From WTGU01 sp965242855 (GTDB lineage: Bacteria > Pseudomonadota > Alphaproteobacteria > UBA828), in the NCBI GenBank assembly GCA_965242855.1, contig OZ251509.1:868001-932000 (forward strand): a stretch of 64,000 bases of DNA. The letters are read 5' to 3'. Position numbers and translations under genes: made by a program. How positions within the stretch are numbered: the first letter of the stretch is position 1; the number at the start of each line of letters is the position of its first letter. The notes under the pieces were generated by a model, which was given only the letters and a program-made list of their open reading frames with translations, was not told the origin of the DNA and ran no database searches. Shown here piece by piece: positions 1 through 8,004 of this stretch.

Positions 1-1
1 C

Positions 2-1138
2 CCGGCGAACGACTATGCGGGGTTCGCGGCGGCCTTCGCGCCGCTGCTCGGGCTGGTCCGCGACAAGGCGGCGGCGCTCGCCGACGCCCTGGATTGCGCC
101 CCCTACGACGCGCTGATCGACGGCTACGACGCCGGGATGCGCCAGGCGCTCGTCGATCCGTTGTTCGACGATCTCGCGCGCTTCCTTCCGGATTTCCTCG
201 CCCGCGTCCGCGCGCGCCAGGCGGGTGAAGCGCCGCCGGCCCCGCCTCTCCGCGCGCCCGAGCCGGCGCAGAAGGCGCTCGCCCGGCGCCTGATGACGGC
301 GCTCGGTTTCGATTTCGACCACGGGCGCCTCGATACCAGCCTTCACCCCTTCTGCGGCGGCGTGAGCGGGGACATCCGCGTCACCGCGCGCTACGACGAG
401 GCGGACGTCCTGTCCGGCCTGATGGCGGTCCTGCACGAGACGGGCCACGCCCTCTACGAGGCGGGCCTGCCGACGGAGTGGCGGCTCCAGCCCGTGGGCG
501 CGGCCGCCGGCATGGCGCTCCACGAGAGCCAGTCGCTGCTGATCGAGATGCAGGTCTGCCGCAGCCTGCCGTTCATGCGCTTCCTGGCGCCGCTCCTGCG
601 CCAGCTTCCCGGCGCCGCCGGCGGCGTTGCGGACGAGGCGGCGGCGCTCCACCGCCGGGCGATCCATGTCGAGCCGGGCTTCATCCGGGTGGAGGCCGAC
701 GAGGTGACCTACCCCGCGCATGTCATGCTCCGCTATCGGCTGGAGAAGGCCCTGGTCGCCGGCGATCTCGCCGTGGGCGATCTGCCCGGCGCCTGGGCGG
801 ACGGGCTCGACTCCCTGCTCGGCCTGCGCCCACCCGATCACGCCCGCGGCTGCCTGCAGGACATCCACTGGGCGGCCGGCGAGTTCGGCTACTTCCCGAG
901 CTACACCCTGGGCGCGCTGATGGCGGCGCAGTTCTTCGCCGCCGCCGCCCGCGCCGTGCCCGATCTCTGGCCGGCGATCGCGCGCGGCGACTTCGCCCCC
1001 CTGCGCGGCTGGCTGCGGACCAACGTCCACCGCTTCGCCTCCCGCCTTCCCGCCGCCGAGATCGTCGAACGTGCGACCGGCGCGCCCCTCGCCACGACGG
1101 CCTTCAAGACCCACCTGCACCGCCGCTACCTCTCCTGA
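2..1138 (+). CDS. Carboxypeptidase Taq (M32 metallopeptidase), 5'-truncated by window edge
   Basis: C-terminal 378 or so residues of a zinc metallocarboxypeptidase that removes C-terminal residues from peptides in the cytoplasm. The reading frame is open to the window edge, so the true start lies outside; the first codons already match the family pattern that precedes the catalytic domain. Visible signatures are HPFCGG, the zinc-binding HETGH at about 434-448, and HESQS shortly after, which carries the third metal ligand in M32 enzymes. The family is usually about 500 residues, so roughly the N-terminal quarter is missing. It ends 30 bp before the convergent helicase remnant. Family assignment is from motifs; substrate is unknown. 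Confidence 0.93.
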   Translation, partial: PANDYAGFAAAFAPLLGLVRDKAAALADALDCAPYDALIDGYDAGMRQALVDPLFDDLARFLPDFLARVRARQAGEAPPAPPLRAPEPAQKALARRLMTALGFDFDHGRLDTSLHPFCGGVSGDIRVTARYDEADVLSGLMAVLHETGHALYEAGLPTEWRLQPVGAAAGMALHESQSLLIEMQVCRSLPFMRFLAPLLRQLPGAAGGVADEAAALHRRAIHVEPGFIRVEADEVTYPAHVMLRYRLEKALVAGDLAVGDLPGAWADGLDSLLGLRPPDHARGCLQDIHWAAGEFGYFPSYTLGALMAAQFFAAAARAVPDLWPAIARGDFAPLRGWLRTNVHRFASRLPAAEIVERATGAPLATTAFKTHLHRRYLS

Positions 1139-1167
1139 GCGCCCGCGCGCCGGAAGAAGAGAAGCGG

Positions 1168-2067
1168 TTACGCCGCCAGGGCGTGTTCGACGATCCGGCG
1201 GAAGCAGGCGGGGTCTTGCAGGAAGTAGACTCCGCGCGCCTCCCATTCGTGCTGCGCGCGCGGCGCGTCGCCGATGTTCCGGGGCGCCGTGACGGAGAGG
1301 ACGCAGGCGCGCAGACGGAGCGCCGGGTCGGCTTCCCGCGCCCGCGCTTCGGTCTCCTTGATCTCGCTGTGCAGCCGCACCTTGCGCCGCTCCTTCGGGC
1401 CGTAGCGGCCCAGGCCCTTCGGGTCGAGGAAGACCACGTGCTGATCCGCCTCGTCCTTCAGCCAGACGATGAAATCCGGGTAGTAGGCGAAGTCGTCGAG
1501 GAACGATACGCCGCGGCCCCGCGTCATGTTGCGGATCAGGTAGAGTTCCCGGCCCCACAGGCAGGGAGCGCTCGCCTCGGCCGGCGCCGCCAGCCCCTCG
1601 ACGACCTTCCGTTCGCTCTCGTCCAGGGGGACGGGCTGGACGGCGACTTCGCCTTTTCCGGTGGCGTAGAGGAGCGGCTTGTAGGCGTGGATGTCCGCCG
1701 TGACGATGCCGAGCTTCAGGTGGCGGGCGGGTCCTTCGCGCAGCAGGTCCGCGCATTCACGGACGTCCTCGACCAGCCGCGTCTTCGCCGCGTCCATGGA
1801 GAGCCGGTGTTCCCGGACGTTGTTGGGGTCGCTCTCGTCTAGCGTCGTCACGTCGATGTGGGCGTGCTCCCAGGCGCGGCGGCGCTTGCGCCAGAACCGG
1901 TCGGCGTATTCCGCGATCAGCTCGACGGCCGGTTCCTCCAGCGCGCGCAGGTCCTCGAAGCGCCTGACGGCCAGCCGCTCCGGCGCCGCGCGGAGGGTGT
2001 ACCACCGGTCGTCGTCGAGCAGCCGGTCCACCGTCGCGCGCTCGATGGCCAGATTGTTCCAGCCCAT
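1168..2067 (-). pseudogene. C-terminal remnant of a DEAD/DEAH (type III restriction-like) helicase
   Basis: A 299-residue open frame that corresponds to the C-terminal part of large Res-type DEAD/DEAH helicases associated with restriction. Recognisable stretches are WYTLRAAPERL near residue 22, the RELYLIRNMTRGRGVSF segment and the acidic YYPDFIVWLK / FLDPKGLGRYG pair, which in the family form a PD-(D/E)XK-like nuclease-type end domain. No Walker A, DEAD box or other helicase motif is present here or in the 90 bp upstream, which hold only a hairpin, so the N-terminal 600 or more residues are gone. It follows rmuC on the same strand. Probably a decayed piece of a defence system; a free-standing function cannot be excluded. 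Confidence 0.7.
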
Positions 2068-2096
2068 CCGCCGCTTGCGCGCCAGCGGCCCGTCAC

Positions 2097-2155
2097 CCCG
2101 CCCTCCCCGGTGCGCCTGGGCCGGCGCCCATGCCGGCGCTTCCGGGGAGGGCGGG
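2097..2155 (-). terminator. GC-rich inverted repeat after rmuC
   Basis: A perfect 14-bp inverted repeat (arms 2097-2110 and 2142-2155, arm CCCGCCCTCCCCGG) with a 31-nt loop that itself contains GGCGCC-type palindromes. It begins 3 bp beyond the rmuC stop codon, where an intrinsic terminator would lie, but there is no clear T-tract. It also marks the point at which the truncated helicase frame begins. Confidence 0.45.
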
Positions 2156-2158
2156 GCG

Positions 2159-3256
2159 TCACGCCCGATCCGGGTCGGCGGGCGGAGCCGGTTGCGGCAC
2201 CGCCGGCGGCGGCGCGCCGTCGAGGTCGAGGGCGTCGATGCGCTCCGCGCCGCGCGTCACCTTCTGCGTCGAGATCTGGATCTGGCGGATGTCCTCCGTG
2301 GCTTGACCGAAATGTTTGGCGAGTGCGGCGACGCGCTTGTCGAGCCTGCCCACGTCGTCAGCCAGGGAGCGCACGTGGCGCTGGATCAGGCCGGCCTGCT
2401 CGCGCATCTCCACGTCCTTGAGGACGGCGCGCACGGTGTTCAGCGTCGCCCACAACGTGGTCGGTGAAACGATGAAGACCCGCGCCCGATACGACTCCTG
2501 GACCGTCTCCGGGAAGTTCCCGTGCAATTCGGCATAGACGGCCTCCGAGGGCAGGAACATGAGGGCGGCGTCGGCCGTCTCGCCCACGATCACGTAGCGC
2601 TCCGCGATGTCGCGGATGTGGGTCCGGATATCGTTGCGGAAGTCCCGCGCCGCCGCCGCGCGCGCATCGTCGTTCCCGGCTTCGCGCAGCGCGTGGTAGC
2701 TATCGAGCGTGAACTTCGCGTCGATGGCGATGGCGCCCGGCGGGTTCGGGAGCGTCAGCAGGCAGTCGGGGCGGCGGCCGTTGGAAAGCGTCGCCTGGAA
2801 GCGGTAGGCCGAAGGCGGCAGGACCTGGCGCACCAGATCGGCCAGCTGGATCTCGCCGAAGGCGCCGCGCGCCTGCTTGTTGGCGAGGATGTCCTGAAGG
2901 CTCACCACTTGGCTGGAGAGCGCCACGATGTTCTCCTGCGCCTTGTCGATCGCGGCGAGGCGCCCTTCGAGGCGCGCCATCGTCTCCAGCGTGCGCTTGG
3001 TGGCGGATTCGAGGCCGGTGCCCAGGGCTTTGGTGAGGGCGAGCTCCTGGGCGTGCAGGCGCTCGGCGAGGGCGGTCTGGTCGGCGCGGAGGCGCGTCTC
3101 CATCTCGCCCTGGCCGGCGCGGATGGTTTCGGCCAGCCGCTCCATCGCGGCGTCGGTCCGTCCCCGCCGCGCGCGGCGCAGCGACAGGGCGACGACCGCG
3201 GCGAGCGCGACGGCGAGAACGGCCGCCAGGGCGGCGAGGATCGCGAGCGGCTCCAT
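2159..3256 (-). CDS. rmuC: DNA recombination protein RmuC
   Basis: RmuC is a membrane-anchored protein that limits rearrangements between inverted repeats and is linked to DNA breakage control. From the ATG at 3256 the protein opens with a hydrophobic helix (about residues 4-25, alanine/leucine/valine rich), followed by a long coiled coil (about 30-140), then the conserved nuclease-like region with GAFGEIQL, RPDCLL and the IDAKF segment typical of the family. Two earlier starts in frame (ATG 3289, GTG 3298) are possible; 3256 is preferred because it puts the membrane helix at the N-terminus. It is divergent from def. Confidence 0.93.
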   Translation of the reverse strand: MEPLAILAALAAVLAVALAAVVALSLRRARRGRTDAAMERLAETIRAGQGEMETRLRADQTALAERLHAQELALTKALGTGLESATKRTLETMARLEGRLAAIDKAQENIVALSSQVVSLQDILANKQARGAFGEIQLADLVRQVLPPSAYRFQATLSNGRRPDCLLTLPNPPGAIAIDAKFTLDSYHALREAGNDDARAAAARDFRNDIRTHIRDIAERYVIVGETADAALMFLPSEAVYAELHGNFPETVQESYRARVFIVSPTTLWATLNTVRAVLKDVEMREQAGLIQRHVRSLADDVGRLDKRVAALAKHFGQATEDIRQIQISTQKVTRGAERIDALDLDGAPPPAVPQPAPPADPDRA

Positions 3257-3321
3257 CGGCTGCGCTTGACCTCTCGAACGAGCCGTCATACCTAACACGG
3301 CCTCGCCCCCCTGCCGAACCG

Positions 3322-3840
3322 ATGGCCATACGCCCGATCATCATCGCGCCCGACCGGCGGCTGAAAGCGCGCTCCGAGCCGGTCGCCGTCGTCGACGACG
3401 CGATCCGCGCGCTGCTCGACGACATGCTGGAGACCATGTACGACTCCGCGGGGATCGGCCTCGCCGCCATCCAGATCGGCGTGCGCAAGCGCTGCATCGT
3501 CGCCGACGCGCAACCACCCGGCGAGGCGCCGGCGCCGCTCCGGCTGGTCAACCCCGAGATCCGCTGGCGTTCGGAGGAGCGGCTCCGCCGCCCGGAAGGC
3601 TGCCTCTCCTTCCCCGACCATTACGCCGACGTGGAGCGCCCGGCGGAGGTGAAGGTCGCCTGTCTCGACGAGACCGGCGCCGCTCGCGAAGTGAAAGCCG
3701 CCGGCACGCTCGCCGTCTGCCTGCAACACGAGATCGACCATCTGGAAGGGGTTCTGTTCGTGGACCGCCTCTCGCTGGCCCGGCGCGGCCTCATCCTGCG
3801 CAAGATGGCCAAGGCGCGCCGCGCCGCCGCAGGCGCGTAG
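3322..3840 (+). CDS. def: Peptide deformylase
   Basis: Removes the formyl group from the initiator methionine of nascent proteins, an iron/zinc hydrolase of 172 residues. All three family motifs are present: GIGLAAIQIG (44-53, with Ile where Pro is usual), EGCLS (92-96, metal-binding Cys) and HEIDH (136-140, two His ligands and catalytic Glu). It is 11 bp upstream of fmt, forming the standard formylation/deformylation operon, followed by overlapping truA. The Pro-to-Ile change in motif 1 is seen in some type 1B/2-like enzymes and does not touch catalytic residues. Confidence 0.97.
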   Translation: MAIRPIIIAPDRRLKARSEPVAVVDDAIRALLDDMLETMYDSAGIGLAAIQIGVRKRCIVADAQPPGEAPAPLRLVNPEIRWRSEERLRRPEGCLSFPDHYADVERPAEVKVACLDETGAAREVKAAGTLAVCLQHEIDHLEGVLFVDRLSLARRGLILRKMAKARRAAAGA

Positions 3841-3851
3841 CCGGGCCCGCG

Positions 3852-4799
3852 ATGACGCGCCTGCGGCTGGTGTTCATGGGGACGCCGGCCTATGCCGTGC
3901 CGACCCTCGACGCCCTGTTGGCGAGCCGCCACGAGGTGGTGCGCGTCTATACGCAGCCCGCGCGCGCGGCCGGGCGCGGGCGGGCGGTGCGGGCGACGCC
4001 GGTCGCGCGGTGCGCCGCGGCCGCGGGCGTCCCGGTCGCGACCCCCCGGCGCCTCGACGGGGCGGACAAAGGGGCGGCCCGCGCCGCGCGCGGTTGCGAT
4101 CTCGGGGTGACGATCGCCTATGGCCTGATTCTGCCGCCGGCGCTGCTGGCCGCGCCCCGGCTGGGTTTCGTCAACGCCCACGGCTCGCTGCTGCCGCGCT
4201 GGCGCGGGGCGGCGCCGATCCAGCGCGCGATCATGGCGGGCGACGCGGAAACCGGGGTCACCGTCATGCGGATGGACGAGGGCCTCGACACCGGCCCCAT
4301 CCTGCTGGCGGAGCGGCTGCCCCTCGAGCCGGACGCGACCGCGGGCGCGCTGCACGACACCCTCGCCGCGCTCTCGGCGCGCCTGCTCCTCGCCGCGCTG
4401 GACGGGCTCGCTGCCGGCGCGCTGCCCGCCACGCCGCAACCGGAGGCCGGCGCCACCTACGCGGCGAAGCTCGAGAAGCGCGAGGCCGCCATCGACTGGC
4501 GCGCACCGGCTGTGCGCATCGAGCGCCAGGTGCGCGCGCTGGCGCCCGCGCCCGGCGCCTGGTTCGCCCACGGCGACATGCGCGTCAAGGTGCTGGCGGC
4601 GGAGGCGGCGCCGGCGGCCGGCAAGGCGCCGCCAGGGACGGTCCTCGACGCGGCGCCGACCGTCGCCTGCGGCGCGGGCTCGGCGCTCCGCCCGACGCGC
4701 CTCCAGCGGGCCGGCAAGGCGCCGCTGGAGGCGGACGCCTTCCTGCGCGGCCGGCCCATCGCGCCGGGGACTCGCCTGCCATGCCCCGCTACCGGCTGA
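3852..4799 (+). CDS. fmt: Methionyl-tRNA formyltransferase
   Basis: Transfers a formyl group from 10-formyl-tetrahydrofolate to Met-tRNA(fMet) for translation initiation. The 315-residue length is normal. The catalytic triad equivalents N108, H110 (in FVNAHGSLLPRWRG) and D146 (in MDEGLDTG) sit at exactly the family positions. The C-terminal tRNA-binding domain starts near residue 205. The ATG at 3852 follows def by 11 bp, and the last 19 bp overlap the start of truA, so the three genes are probably co-transcribed and translationally coupled. Confidence 0.97.
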   Translation: MTRLRLVFMGTPAYAVPTLDALLASRHEVVRVYTQPARAAGRGRAVRATPVARCAAAAGVPVATPRRLDGADKGAARAARGCDLGVTIAYGLILPPALLAAPRLGFVNAHGSLLPRWRGAAPIQRAIMAGDAETGVTVMRMDEGLDTGPILLAERLPLEPDATAGALHDTLAALSARLLLAALDGLAAGALPATPQPEAGATYAAKLEKREAAIDWRAPAVRIERQVRALAPAPGAWFAHGDMRVKVLAAEAAPAAGKAPPGTVLDAAPTVACGAGSALRPTRLQRAGKAPLEADAFLRGRPIAPGTRLPCPATG

Positions 4800-5539
4800 T
4801 CGTCGAATATGACGGCGGCGGCTTCGTCGGCTGGCAGCACCAGGGGAACGGCCGCTCGGTGCAGGAGGCGCTGGAACGCGCGGTCGCGCGCTTCTGCGGC
4901 GAGCGGACGCGGGTGCACGGGGCCGGGCGCACCGATTCCGGCGTCCATGCCCTGGGCCAGTGCTGCCATCTCGACCTGGCGCGCCCCGTCGCCCCCGAGG
5001 TGCTGCGCGACGCGGTGAACGCGCATCTCCGGCCGGCGCCGGCGGCCGTCCTCGCCGCGGCCCTCGCGCCGCCGGCGTTCGACGCCCGGCGCGCCGCGAC
5101 GGCGCGGGTCTATCGCTACCGGATCGTCGACCGCAAGGCGCCGCTCGCCCTCGCCCGCGGCCGCGCCTGGCACCTGCCGCGCCGGCTCGACGCGAGCGCG
5201 ATGGCCGCCGCCGCCCGCCTGCTGGAAGGCACCCACGACTTCACGACCTTCCGGGCCGCGCGCTGCCAGGCGGCCTCGCCGGTGCGCACCCTCGACGGCC
5301 TCGCCGTCGCCCGCGACGGCGCCGAAGTGACGATCGGCGCCCGGGCGCGGTCCTTCCTCCAGCACCAGGTGCGGGCGATGGCGGGGACGCTGGCGCAGGT
5401 GGGCGAGGGGCGGCGGACGCCCGCCGACGTGGGCGCCGCGCTCGCCGCCCGCGACCGCCGCCGCTGCGGGCCGACGGCGCCGGCCTGCGGCCTCTATCTG
5501 GAGGCGGTCGTCTATCCGCCGGAGGAATGCGCGGGCTAG
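4781..5539 (+). CDS. truA: tRNA pseudouridine(38-40) synthase TruA
   Basis: Isomerises uridines 38-40 in the tRNA anticodon arm. The ATG at 4781 begins the family N-terminus (RYRLIVEYDGGGFVGWQ) and overlaps fmt by 19 bp. The catalytic aspartate is D52 in GAGRTDSGVHA. The protein is 252 residues, standard for the family. A longer open frame continues upstream inside fmt but has no homology and is a shadow of fmt. It ends tail-to-tail with the SRPBCC gene, sharing 4 bp. Confidence 0.97.
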   Translation: MPRYRLIVEYDGGGFVGWQHQGNGRSVQEALERAVARFCGERTRVHGAGRTDSGVHALGQCCHLDLARPVAPEVLRDAVNAHLRPAPAAVLAAALAPPAFDARRAATARVYRYRIVDRKAPLALARGRAWHLPRRLDASAMAAAARLLEGTHDFTTFRAARCQAASPVRTLDGLAVARDGAEVTIGARARSFLQHQVRAMAGTLAQVGEGRRTPADVGAALAARDRRRCGPTAPACGLYLEAVVYPPEECAG

Positions 5540-5988
5540 GCGTCGCGTTTGCCGAGGCCGAGCGCCTGCTTGGTCCCCGCGATGCCGGCGTTGTAGACGC
5601 CTTCGGCGAACTCGACGCACTCGGCCTTCGTCCGCCCGGATTTCGGAACGAAGCGGCTGGACCATTCGACCGTGCAGCTCCGCGTCGAGGCGGGCTTCAC
5701 CCTGATGGTGGCGGTGTAGTCGGTGAAGGGCACGAGGTCGTCCGGGTCGTCGATGATCTCGTAGCTCGTCACCCGCGTCGCCGAATCGTATTTCAGCAGG
5801 CGCTCGTAGAGCGTGCCCCGCCGGCCCCTGATCTTGAGCGCCCGCACCACGCCCTTGCCGTCGAGGGTGCTCTTCGAGATCGTGTTTCCCATGATCGCGG
5901 TCAGGTTGTTGAACGGCGCGATCTCGTTCCAGACGCGGTCCGCCGACGCCCCGACCTTGGCGACGACCTTCGCTCGCGTGACGGCCAT
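5536..5988 (-). CDS. SRPBCC-family (polyketide cyclase/START-like) protein
   Basis: A 150-residue protein of the SRPBCC fold, a helix-grip hydrophobic pocket. Typical features are the N-terminal pattern in which KVGASADRVWNEI leads into a helix (about residues 9-21), the RGRRGTLYERLL region and SYEIIDDPDD near residue 85, then a C-terminal long helix. Such proteins bind or convert small lipophilic ligands, but no catalytic site can be read here and the ligand is unknown. The ATG at 5988 is preceded by a strong GGGGAGGGG ribosome site. Convergent with truA. Confidence 0.8.
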   Translation of the reverse strand: MAVTRAKVVAKVGASADRVWNEIAPFNNLTAIMGNTISKSTLDGKGVVRALKIRGRRGTLYERLLKYDSATRVTSYEIIDDPDDLVPFTDYTATIRVKPASTRSCTVEWSSRFVPKSGRTKAECVEFAEGVYNAGIAGTKQALGLGKRDA

Positions 5989-6085
5989 CTTCCCCTCCCC
6001 TCCGGGTTGCGCTTCGTTCGGCCCGCATCGTGGCCGAAAGCGAATCGCCCCGCAACGCCGCGCCGAACGATCGCACGCCGAACCG

Positions 6086-6972
6086 TCATGGGCGCAGGCC
6101 CGATTCGGCGATGGCCTCAGCGATCGCGCGTTCGCCGTGGGGCGCCATCAGATGCGCGCCGGCGACTCCCTCGATTCCGCGCAGCGCCTCCAGCAGCTCG
6201 ACGCAGATGCGGATTCCCTCGGCCCGCGCATCCCCGGCGCGGTCCAGGCGGCGGACGACGGAATCGGGGATGTGCACGCCGTGGAGATTCGCGTTCATCC
6301 AGCGGGCGGCGCGCGCCGAGCGCAGCGGCCCGATGCCGACGAGGATGGGCACGCGCGCGGGGATGCCGAAATCCCCGAGCCACGCGAGGTAGCGCCGGAG
6401 CATGGCGAGGTCGAAGCAGAACCGGGTCTGGAAGAAATCCGCGCCCGCCTCGATCTTCGCCAGCAGGCCGGCCGGCGCGCCGGCGGCGGGAGGCTCGCGG
6501 GGCGCGTCCGCGCCGCCGATCAGCAGCCGCGGCGCGGCTTCGAGAACCCGCCCGCCCGGCAGCGCCGCCTCGTCGCGCATGGCGCGGACGAGTTTCATGA
6601 AGGCGCCGGAGGTGAGGTCGAACACCGGTTTCGCCTCCGGCTCGTCGCCGGCCTCCGGCGGATCGCCCGTCGGGCAGAGCAGGGTGTGCACGCCGAGCGC
6701 GGCCGCGCCCGGCGCGTCGGCCCGAAGCGCCAGGCGGTTGCGGTTGCGCATGGTGACCTGGAGCACCGGCTCGATGCCGGCTTCCGGCGGATCGCGGCGG
6801 TCGCCGGCGGCGAGAGATGCGCCCGCGCGCCGGCGCCGTCGATCCCGTTTACGGCGTCGACCAGGCCCCCCAGGCACCCGGCGCGGGCGAGGACGGCGGC
6901 CGGATCGGCGGAATCGGGCGGGGCCGTTTCCGCGGTGAGGGCGAACCCACCCGCGCGCAGCACCCGTTCCAG
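6086..6972 (-). pseudogene. Methylenetetrahydrofolate reductase-like gene with a frameshift
   Basis: Related to MetF, which reduces 5,10-methylene-THF to 5-methyl-THF for methionine synthesis. The N-terminal part (GFALTAETAPP, VDAVNGIDG, from about 6970 to 6820) lies in one frame and the rest (IEPVLQVTMRNRN, LLCPTGDPP, KIEAGADFFQTRFCFD, VPILVGIGPL) in another; the switch falls at about 6815-6875 and is explained by loss of one base near 6817. Together the pieces give about 295 residues, the family length. No ATG precedes the N-terminal part after recR; a GTG at 6963 is the only standard start. Either a decayed gene or an assembly error. Confidence 0.8.
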
Positions 6973-7046
6973 GCGCCCGGCGCTCTTCGGCGCGCCCGGC
7001 CCGCCCGTCGCCGCGTCTTCCGCCGTTCCGCTCGCCCGCCGGCCGC

Positions 7047-7646
7047 TCAGGCGACGCGCCGGCGCGCCTTGAGCGCGGCGCTCAAGGTGCCGTCGTCGAG
7101 ATAGTCGATCTCGCCGCCGACCGGCAGGCCGTGGGCGAGGCGGGAGATGGCAGCGCCGCTGCCGGCGAGGCGGTCGGTCAGGTAATGCGCGGTGGTCTGC
7201 CCGTCGACCGTGGCGCCGGTCGCGAGGATGATCTCGGTCACCTCGGGCGCGCCGGCGCGCGCGACCAGCCCGGCGACCGCCAGATCGTCCGGCCCGATTC
7301 CGTCCAGGGCGGAGAGCAGCCCGCCCAGCACGTGGTAGCCGCCGCGGAAGGTCCGCGTGCGCTCCAGCGCCCACAGGTCGGCGACCTGTTCGACCACGCA
7401 GATCGTCGCGCGGTCGCGCTCCGGGTCGGCGCAGATCGCGCAGGGGTCGGCGGCATCGAGGTTGCCGCAGGTCGCGCAGGCGCGGACGCTTTCCGCCGCG
7501 GCCGCGAGCGCGGCCAGGAGCGGCTCCAGATGCGATTCGCGGCGCTCCAGCAGGTGCAGGGCGGCGCGGCGCGCCGAACGCGGGCCGAGCCCCGGGAGCC
7601 TGCCGAGATACTCGATCAGCCGCTCGACCGCCGCGCTCGCGGTCAC
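7047..7646 (-). CDS. recR: Recombination mediator RecR
   Basis: Works with RecF/RecO to load RecA at single-strand gaps. At 199 residues it has the family's helix-hairpin-helix N-terminus (GRLPGLGPRSARR), the four zinc cysteines C57, C60, C69 and C72, and the TOPRIM domain with a Walker-like C-terminal end. The start is a GTG at 7646. It follows ybaB and dnaX on the same strand in the classical dnaX-ybaB-recR order. Confidence 0.97.
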   Translation of the reverse strand: MTASAAVERLIEYLGRLPGLGPRSARRAALHLLERRESHLEPLLAALAAAAESVRACATCGNLDAADPCAICADPERDRATICVVEQVADLWALERTRTFRGGYHVLGGLLSALDGIGPDDLAVAGLVARAGAPEVTEIILATGATVDGQTTAHYLTDRLAGSGAAISRLAHGLPVGGEIDYLDDGTLSAALKARRRVA

Positions 7647-7680
7647 CGGGGGCGGGCCTTCGCCCGGGCGCGTCCCGCCG

Positions 7681-8004
7681 TCACAAGCCGAGATCGAGGC
7701 CGGGCGGCAGCTTGAGGCCGCCCGCGACCTCCGACATCTTTTCCTGGACCAGCCGTTCGACCTTGGCCTTGCCGTCGTTGAAGGCGGCGACGACCAGATC
7801 CTCCAGCACCTCCTTCTCGCCGCCGGAGAAGAGCGAGGGATCGATCGCGAGCCGGCGCATCTCGCCCTTGCCCGTGAGAGTCACCCGGACCATGCCGCCG
7901 CCGGCGGAGCCCTCGACCTCGAGCGCGCCCAGGCTCTCCTGCAGTTCGGCCATGCGGGACTGCATGGCCTGGGCCTGCTTCAGCATCTGGCCGATGTTCT
8001 TCAT
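7681..8004 (-). CDS. ybaB: Nucleoid-associated protein YbaB/EbfC
   Basis: Small DNA-binding protein of 107 residues that coats or bends the nucleoid. The ATG at 8004 is chosen because MKNIGQMLKQAQAMQ is the conserved N-terminal coiled-coil helix; the frame upstream belongs to dnaX shadow. The central sheet carries VRVTLTGKGEMRRLAIDPSL. Its ATG overlaps the dnaX stop as ATGA, so translation is coupled, and recR follows 34 bp later. Confidence 0.95.
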   Translation of the reverse strand: MKNIGQMLKQAQAMQSRMAELQESLGALEVEGSAGGGMVRVTLTGKGEMRRLAIDPSLFSGGEKEVLEDLVVAAFNDGKAKVERLVQEKMSEVAGGLKLPPGLDLGL

